Positions 5,135 to 8,358 of a DNA stretch of 8,358 nucleotides are shown piece after piece (position 1 is the stretch's first letter; every line of letters begins with the position of its first letter). The stretch spans positions 1 to 8,358 of the forward strand of contig JAUWHW010000055.1 of NCBI GenBank assembly GCA_030605665.1. Direction: 5' to 3'. Below the pieces are notes generated by a model that saw only the letters and a list, made by a program, of their open reading frames with translations, was not told the DNA's origin and did no database searches. Position numbers and translations under genes: made by a program. This stretch comes from Dehalococcoidia bacterium (lineage in GTDB: Bacteria; Chloroflexota; Dehalococcoidia; GIF9; AB-539-J10).

Positions 5135-5140
5135 TATAAT
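5135..5140 (+). promoter_or_regulatory. TATAAT -10 element before leader copy 2
   Basis: A perfect TATAAT lies at the exact upstream edge of the conserved leader block (5144 on), after AT-rich DNA following the dehydrogenase stop. The -35 side is weak: TTGAGG at 5117 is only 12 bases away. Transcripts starting here would begin almost at the leader peptide's ribosome site. Read-through from the dehydrogenase gene is also possible, as no terminator is seen. Confidence 0.35.
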
Positions 5141-5155
5141 TAAGCAGGTGGTAAA

Positions 5156-5335
5156 ATGAAGTCGATTCATATCTATGTTTTAAACCTCCTTTCCTTGTTT
5201 TGTTTTCATATTGCATGGGCTCGTTCTATCCCAGGGCGGGCCTATGCCGGTATAGGAGGTGATATGGAAGTTTATGACTTGAGTAAAACAAATGGAGGTG
5301 ATGCCTATGAAGAATTGGCTCTCAGGAAAGACTGA
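5156..5335 (+). CDS. Leader peptide (upstream ORF), copy 2
   Basis: This is a 59-codon frame with an AGGTGG site (5146-5151). It begins MKSIHIYVLNLLSLFCFH, then IAWARS, like the copy-1 peptide. A 35-residue tail follows that has no counterpart in copy 1. An internal in-frame ATG at 5264 has its own GGAGGT (5255-5260). The shared first 24 codons contain the anti-Shine-Dalgarno and stem sequences. Differences between copies near the start change amino acids, so the RNA may matter more than the peptide. A tiny exported peptide is an alternative reading. Confidence 0.45.
   Translation: MKSIHIYVLNLLSLFCFHIAWARSIPGRAYAGIGGDMEVYDLSKTNGGDAYEELALRKD
5208..5253 (+). ncRNA. Conserved 16-bp bulged stem-loop, leader copy 2
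   Basis: ATATTG (5208-5213) pairs with CGGTAT (5248-5253). CATGGGCTCG (5214-5223) pairs with CGGGCCTATG (5237-5246). C5247 is bulged and the loop is 13 bases. Relative to copy 1, C-G became U-G at 5211/5250 and U-A became U-G at 5212/5249, so both changes keep pairing. The loop sequence (TTCTATCCCAGGG) differs strongly after its first four bases. Confidence 0.6.
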
Positions 5336-5339
5336 GTGA
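5307..5339 (+). CDS. Ten-codon upstream frame in leader copy 2
   Basis: ATG to TGA encodes MKNWLSGKTE behind a strong GGAGGTGA site (5294-5301). It corresponds in place to 3935 of copy 1 but has a different peptide. It overlaps the end of the 59-codon leader frame in another reading frame. It probably acts, if at all, by ribosome positioning. Confidence 0.3.
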   Translation: MKNWLSGKTE

Positions 5340-5341
5340 CA

Positions 5342-5389
5342 ATGGGAAAGACCGATAAAAAATATTTAGGAAAGGAGAAAAAATTATGA
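5342..5389 (+). CDS. Fifteen-codon frame overlapping the SBP start
   Basis: The frame encodes MGKTDKKYLGKEKKL and its TGA overlaps the SBP ATG (ATGA at 5386-5389). A ribosome finishing here would be placed exactly on the SBP start, so translational coupling is possible. It has no strong ribosome site of its own, and copy 1 has no matching ATG. This weakens the case. Confidence 0.25.
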   Translation: MGKTDKKYLGKEKKL

Positions 5390-6468
5390 GATCGAAATGG
5401 TTAATTAGTTTGGGATTGGTTGTTTGTTTAGTGATGGCCTTTGCTCTTCCGATGTGCGCTCCGGCTCCCGCTCCGCCAGTTGAGGAGGAAAAGCCACCAG
5501 TTGAAGAAGAGCTTGCAAAATCAATAAACGTCTACATGGGTACCAGTCCAACTGTCGATGAGTCATACGCTAAGTTTATCGAAAAAGAATTGGGAGTTAG
5601 AGTTAATCACATATTCCTGTCTGGTGGAGAATTGGACGCTAGATTGGCAGCTGAAGCTCCCTATCATAGTGCGGAAATGGTTATAGGTGCAGGTGCTGAC
5701 AGTCTTGCTCATGGTAAAGAACAAGGATGGTTTGTACTTTATGATTCTCCAGCATGGGAAGGAGTGAGTGAGCCGTGGGCAGACTCTGACCATTATTGGG
5801 TCAGTCTCGGATTATACACAATCGTTCTCCTGGGTAATGAGGTCATGCTTGATAAAGCAGGTTACACACTACCTGATAGCTGGGATGACCTTCTGGATCC
5901 TAAATGGGAAGGTGAGCTTGTCATGGCTACTCCGCCGACTTCCTCTGGTGCCTTCGTCTTCTTAATGACTGTATTACAGATCTATGGTTTCAATGCAGGC
6001 AAAGGAGAAGAAGGAGCATGGGAATACTGGGACGCAGTGGATAAAAACGTTAGCTACTACACAAAGAGTAGTAATGCTCCCACTGATTTGGTGGGCAAAG
6101 GCGAATTTCCGCTGGGAGTCGCCTCAATGTCGAATGTCGCAGATAGAATTGAGATGGGTTATCCCCTTATATGGACAATTCCTAAAGAGGGAGTTGCTGT
6201 CGATATTGACGCCGCCTGTATTCTTCAAGGAACTAAAGAGTTGTACACCTGCCAGAAAATCATAGACTTGATAAGGACTACGGGGTTTATGAAACTTGTA
6301 GGTAATGCTGGCCGTGTGACGATGAATCCTGAAGAAGCACCGAGTATTCTCTTTGGAACAGAAGGTTTCAAGGTGATTCCCAATCTTGATCTGGAATGGT
6401 TCTGTAGGGAGCAGCCGAGGCTTAATGATGAGTGGTATGAGCGCATCGGTAGAAAGGCTCAGGGATGA
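5386..6468 (+). CDS. ABC transporter solute-binding lipoprotein (Fe3+/2-aminoethylphosphonate type)
   Basis: This 360-residue extracytoplasmic binding protein captures the substrate for the permease encoded next. The N-terminus MRSKWLISLGLVVCLVMAFA is an export signal, and C24 in LPMCAPAP is the probable lipid-anchored cysteine. The -1 methionine is an unusual lipobox residue. A proline/glutamate linker (25-43) tethers the domain. The periplasmic-binding fold starts at INVYMGTSP. GYTLPDSWDDLLDPKWEG (about 160-177) is typical of the AfuA/FbpA and 2-aminoethylphosphonate binding group, as is the segment around GEFPLGVASM. The ribosome site is AAAGGAG (5371-5377) at eight bases. It is preceded by the elaborate leader and followed after 52 bases by the permease. 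The substrate is not fixed by sequence; ferric iron, an organophosphonate or another small anion is possible. The neighbouring PEP-mutase-like gene favours a phosphonate. Confidence 0.9.
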   Translation: MRSKWLISLGLVVCLVMAFALPMCAPAPAPPVEEEKPPVEEELAKSINVYMGTSPTVDESYAKFIEKELGVRVNHIFLSGGELDARLAAEAPYHSAEMVIGAGADSLAHGKEQGWFVLYDSPAWEGVSEPWADSDHYWVSLGLYTIVLLGNEVMLDKAGYTLPDSWDDLLDPKWEGELVMATPPTSSGAFVFLMTVLQIYGFNAGKGEEGAWEYWDAVDKNVSYYTKSSNAPTDLVGKGEFPLGVASMSNVADRIEMGYPLIWTIPKEGVAVDIDAACILQGTKELYTCQKIIDLIRTTGFMKLVGNAGRVTMNPEEAPSILFGTEGFKVIPNLDLEWFCREQPRLNDEWYERIGRKAQG

Positions 6469-6510
6469 GTGGAAAGGTAAATTTTTGAAGGGGTAAAAAT
6501 AGCTTGATAC

Positions 6511-6517
6511 GGAGGAG
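6511..6517 (+). promoter_or_regulatory. Strong ribosome site of the permease gene
   Basis: GGAGGAG ends three bases before the A-rich run that leads into ATG 6521, and the GGAGG core is five bases from the ATG. It fixes this start over later ATG codons in the frame. No hairpin comparable to the SBP leader precedes it. Confidence 0.7.
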
Positions 6518-6520
6518 AAA

Positions 6521-8203
6521 ATGGCAGAAGCGAGAGTGTTAGGTCGCTCAAGGGATGCATGGCAAAATATAAAGGACTTTTTGGCTGCACATACAGTCAG
6601 CAGCGCAGGTGGTGTGTTATTCTTGCTTCTTGCCATCTTTCTCCTCTGGCCCCTCTCACTAGCACTGGTGAAAAGTATATATGGTCCAGAAGGGCTTACT
6701 CTAGAATATTATAAGGATTTCCTAGCTAATCGCTACTTTTATCAATCTTTTTTAAATACCTTGCTTCTTGGCCTTATGACTACATCAGTGTGTGTGGGCG
6801 CCGGTTTTTGTATTGCCTATATGACTACACGAGGACCTATGCGTCTTCGCTCGCCGCTGAAACTAATCGCATTATCACCGTTAGTAGCACCACCTTTTAT
6901 ATTCGGCATTTCATTGATAACGCTTCTGGGACGAAATGGAATAATTACCAATGCACTTAATCTTGACTGGAATATCTACGGTTTTAAAGGACCTGTTATT
7001 GCTCAGACGCTTGCATATCTTCCTGTGGCTTACATGATGATTGAGAATACACTTAGTTCTCTCAATCCAAATTTAGAAGATAGCGCGGCTAACTTGGGAG
7101 CTAGGGAAGGAAAGATTTTACGCAGTATTACCGTTCCTTTGCTAATTCCGGGCTTCTGGAAAGCTGCTCTTGTAGTTTATGCTTTGGCTGTAGCGGAGTT
7201 TGGTAATGTAGCGCTTTTGTGTGGGCGAGTTCCGTTCTTGGCACCGGATACTTATCTAATGATTATTGGTGAGCGTGACTACAATATGGCTGGCGTTTTA
7301 TCTTTCTTTCTAATCCTCCCCTGTGTGGTCATTTTCATTGCGCAAAGCTATCTAATTAAAGGTAAAGGTTATGCTACCATTCTAGGTAAGCCTGTGGCTG
7401 CGGAACCCAGGCGTATAACTCCGAGCATTTTAATACCCATGCTCACTGTCTCTTTTATCGCATGTGGTGCTATTTTGCTCACCTATGGGATAGTTGCAGT
7501 AGGAGCTTTTACGAATATTGTGGGCGTTGACAATACATTCACACTTAGCCATATTTTAGACTCGAAAGGCACCTTCGCACTTTTTAATAGTCTGAGGATG
7601 GCCCTGTTTGGCGCTATTATTGGTGCAACAATAGGTCTTTTACTGGCATATGTGATTGTGCGAGGAAAATTTAGAGGTCGAGGTGTTCTTGAGGTATTAG
7701 GTCTTATAGGATTCACTCTGCCTGGTACGGTTTTTGGGATTGGTTATATATTAGCTTTTAATAAGCCGCCCCTATTACTTACTGGGACGATTGCAATTGT
7801 TGCTCTCGTCTCTGCATTCCGCCGTCTGGCGGTGAGTGAGCAGGCAGGAATCACCAAGCTGCAGCAGCTTAGTATTGAAGTTGAGGAGGCATCTTTGAAT
7901 CTGGGAGCTAGTACTGCCACCACATTCAGGAGAATAGTCTTGCCTATTATTTTCCCCGCATTCGTGTACGGGTTTATTTTTGTTTTTATGCGTGCAATGA
8001 TAAGTTTGAGCGCCGTCATCTTCCTTGTTACTCCAGGATGTTCTTTAGCTGCTGTATCTATCTTTAACGCAGCAAATTGGGGGCGGGTAGGGTTGGCAAG
8101 CGCCTTAACTTTAAAACTAATTGTAGTTGTGGCTGCTTCCTTGGCAATTCTTCAGGCCCTAAGCAAATGGACAGGTTTGAGTGTAACAAGGAAAGGAGTT
8201 TAA
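6521..8203 (+). CDS. Fused two-domain ABC permease (Fe3+/phosphonate type)
   Basis: This 560-residue inner-membrane permease has two BPD-transp domains in one chain, the layout of FbpB-like ferric iron and some 2-aminoethylphosphonate transporters. About six membrane spans lie in residues 30-280 and six in 300-548. Each half has the EAA loop that docks the ATPase: EDSAANLGAREGKILRSITV (about 186-205) and EEASLNLGASTATTFRRIVL (about 455-474). Both keep the conserved Gly of the loop. It should pair with the upstream binding protein. The ATPase is not in the window and must be downstream or elsewhere. The gene ends TAA, one base before the next ATG, and its final codons contain that gene's ribosome site, so the two are clearly co-translated. 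Confidence 0.93.
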   Translation: MAEARVLGRSRDAWQNIKDFLAAHTVSSAGGVLFLLLAIFLLWPLSLALVKSIYGPEGLTLEYYKDFLANRYFYQSFLNTLLLGLMTTSVCVGAGFCIAYMTTRGPMRLRSPLKLIALSPLVAPPFIFGISLITLLGRNGIITNALNLDWNIYGFKGPVIAQTLAYLPVAYMMIENTLSSLNPNLEDSAANLGAREGKILRSITVPLLIPGFWKAALVVYALAVAEFGNVALLCGRVPFLAPDTYLMIIGERDYNMAGVLSFFLILPCVVIFIAQSYLIKGKGYATILGKPVAAEPRRITPSILIPMLTVSFIACGAILLTYGIVAVGAFTNIVGVDNTFTLSHILDSKGTFALFNSLRMALFGAIIGATIGLLLAYVIVRGKFRGRGVLEVLGLIGFTLPGTVFGIGYILAFNKPPLLLTGTIAIVALVSAFRRLAVSEQAGITKLQQLSIEVEEASLNLGASTATTFRRIVLPIIFPAFVYGFIFVFMRAMISLSAVIFLVTPGCSLAAVSIFNAANWGRVGLASALTLKLIVVVAASLAILQALSKWTGLSVTRKGV

Positions 8204-8204
8204 G

Positions 8205-8358
8205 ATGAATAAATCCGCAAAATTAAGAGAGCTATTTACTAAGGAGGGTGTGATAAGAATAGTCGGAGCTCACGATGGACTCAGCGCTAAACTGGTGGAG
8301 TTAGGTGGGTTTGATGGTGTTTGGGCCAGTGGTCTTGAAATTTCCGCCTCTTATGGAG
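8205..8358 (+). CDS. PEP mutase / phosphonopyruvate hydrolase family enzyme (5' part)
   Basis: The first 51 codons are present and the frame runs off the right edge. AAAGGAG (8192-8198) lies inside the permease end, six bases before the ATG. After a short helix (SAKLRELFTKEG) comes GAHDGLSAKLVELGGFDGVW (21-40) and then ASGLEISASYG. The W40-A-S-G-L block, with W, S, G and L in this order, is the phosphate-binding start of phosphoenolpyruvate mutase and phosphonopyruvate hydrolase. Methylisocitrate lyases of the same superfamily usually have a (Y/V)-x-S-G-A type sequence here. Such enzymes make or break the C-P bond of phosphonopyruvate. The catalytic Asp/Lys region lies beyond the window, so mutase, hydrolase and other lyase functions cannot be separated. 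Confidence 0.85.
   Translation, partial: MNKSAKLRELFTKEGVIRIVGAHDGLSAKLVELGGFDGVWASGLEISASYG

Larger units (their letters stand above)
5144..5385 (+). promoter_or_regulatory. Complex 5' leader, copy 2 (upstream of the solute-binding-protein gene)
   Basis: This is homologous to 3665-4012 but without the nested hairpin insert. It carries the anti-Shine-Dalgarno segment CTCCTTTCCT (5186-5195), the conserved stem (5208-5253), ribosome-like GGAGGT sites at 5255 and 5294, and the real SBP ribosome site within AGGAAAGGAG (5368-5377). The last is perfectly complementary to 5186-5195. Compared with copy 1, base C5194 replaces T3715 and its partner G5369 replaces A3976, keeping the pair. The 10-bp helix would hide the SBP ribosome site when formed. 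Ligand or trigger is unknown; a transported substrate is a natural guess. Confidence 0.6.

Noticed and set aside
3665..5385. The duplicated leaders as the ends of an insertion sequence or composite transposon
   Set aside because: They are direct repeats flanking the dehydrogenase, so recombination between them is possible. However, there is no transposase, no terminal inverted repeat and no target-site duplication, and each leader keeps the same layout relative to a ribosome site.
6124..6636. 170-residue minus-strand open frame
   Set aside because: It lies antisense to the end of the binding-protein gene and the start of the permease gene, both of which are clearly coding. Its composition is not protein-like and no family is recognised.
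1..8358. CRISPR arrays, tRNA or rRNA genes
   Set aside because: No regularly spaced repeats of CRISPR type and no cloverleaf or rRNA-like sequence were seen. The only repeats are the 22-base motif and the two leaders.

Overview
All confidently called genes lie on the + strand. The host is a bacterium: there is a PlsY-type acyltransferase, Shine-Dalgarno sites precede most genes, and base composition is moderate. The solute-binding protein has a C-APAPAP-PPVEEE type N-terminal linker, which is common in Chloroflexota of the Dehalococcoidia kind. I suggest that group with low to moderate confidence; no rRNA or other phylogenetic marker is present.

Left part (about 1-3082). This is a loose string of small housekeeping or hypothetical genes: the 3' end of an unidentified gene, an 80-residue coiled-coil-like protein, a GYD-domain protein, a possible 37-residue basic peptide, a 144-residue putative zinc-binding protein, a nitroreductase, a divergent plsY, and a 99-residue helix-turn-helix plus zinc-ribbon protein whose start overlaps the plsY stop. 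A 22-base motif occurs twice exactly and twice in diverged form, each time in the leader upstream of an open frame.

Middle part (3083-4041). This is about 960 bases without a full gene. The first 400 bases show nothing convincing. Then come a sigma-70-like promoter, a broken antitoxin-like frame, and the first copy of an elaborate leader.

Right part (4042-8358). This holds an Ldh2/malate-lactate family dehydrogenase, a second copy of the leader, an Fe3+/2-aminoethylphosphonate-type ABC solute-binding lipoprotein, a fused two-domain ABC permease, and the first 51 codons of a PEP mutase/phosphonopyruvate hydrolase-type enzyme one base after the permease stop. Together these suggest a locus for uptake and metabolism of a phosphonate or a similar small acid, with the dehydrogenase perhaps making or using a 2-oxo or 2-hydroxy acid. 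The ABC ATPase is not in the window and may lie downstream.

The most unusual feature is the duplicated leader (3665-4012 and 5144-5385). Both copies encode a short hydrophobic peptide. Both form a 16-bp bulged stem with a freely varying loop. Both contain a CTCCTTTC(T/C)T segment perfectly complementary to the last Shine-Dalgarno region of the same copy, with one U-A to C-G compensatory difference between copies. This looks like a candidate undescribed cis-regulatory RNA or translational attenuator. Copy 1 also carries about 94 bases of nested inverted repeats and ends in a four-codon remnant of the solute-binding-protein start.
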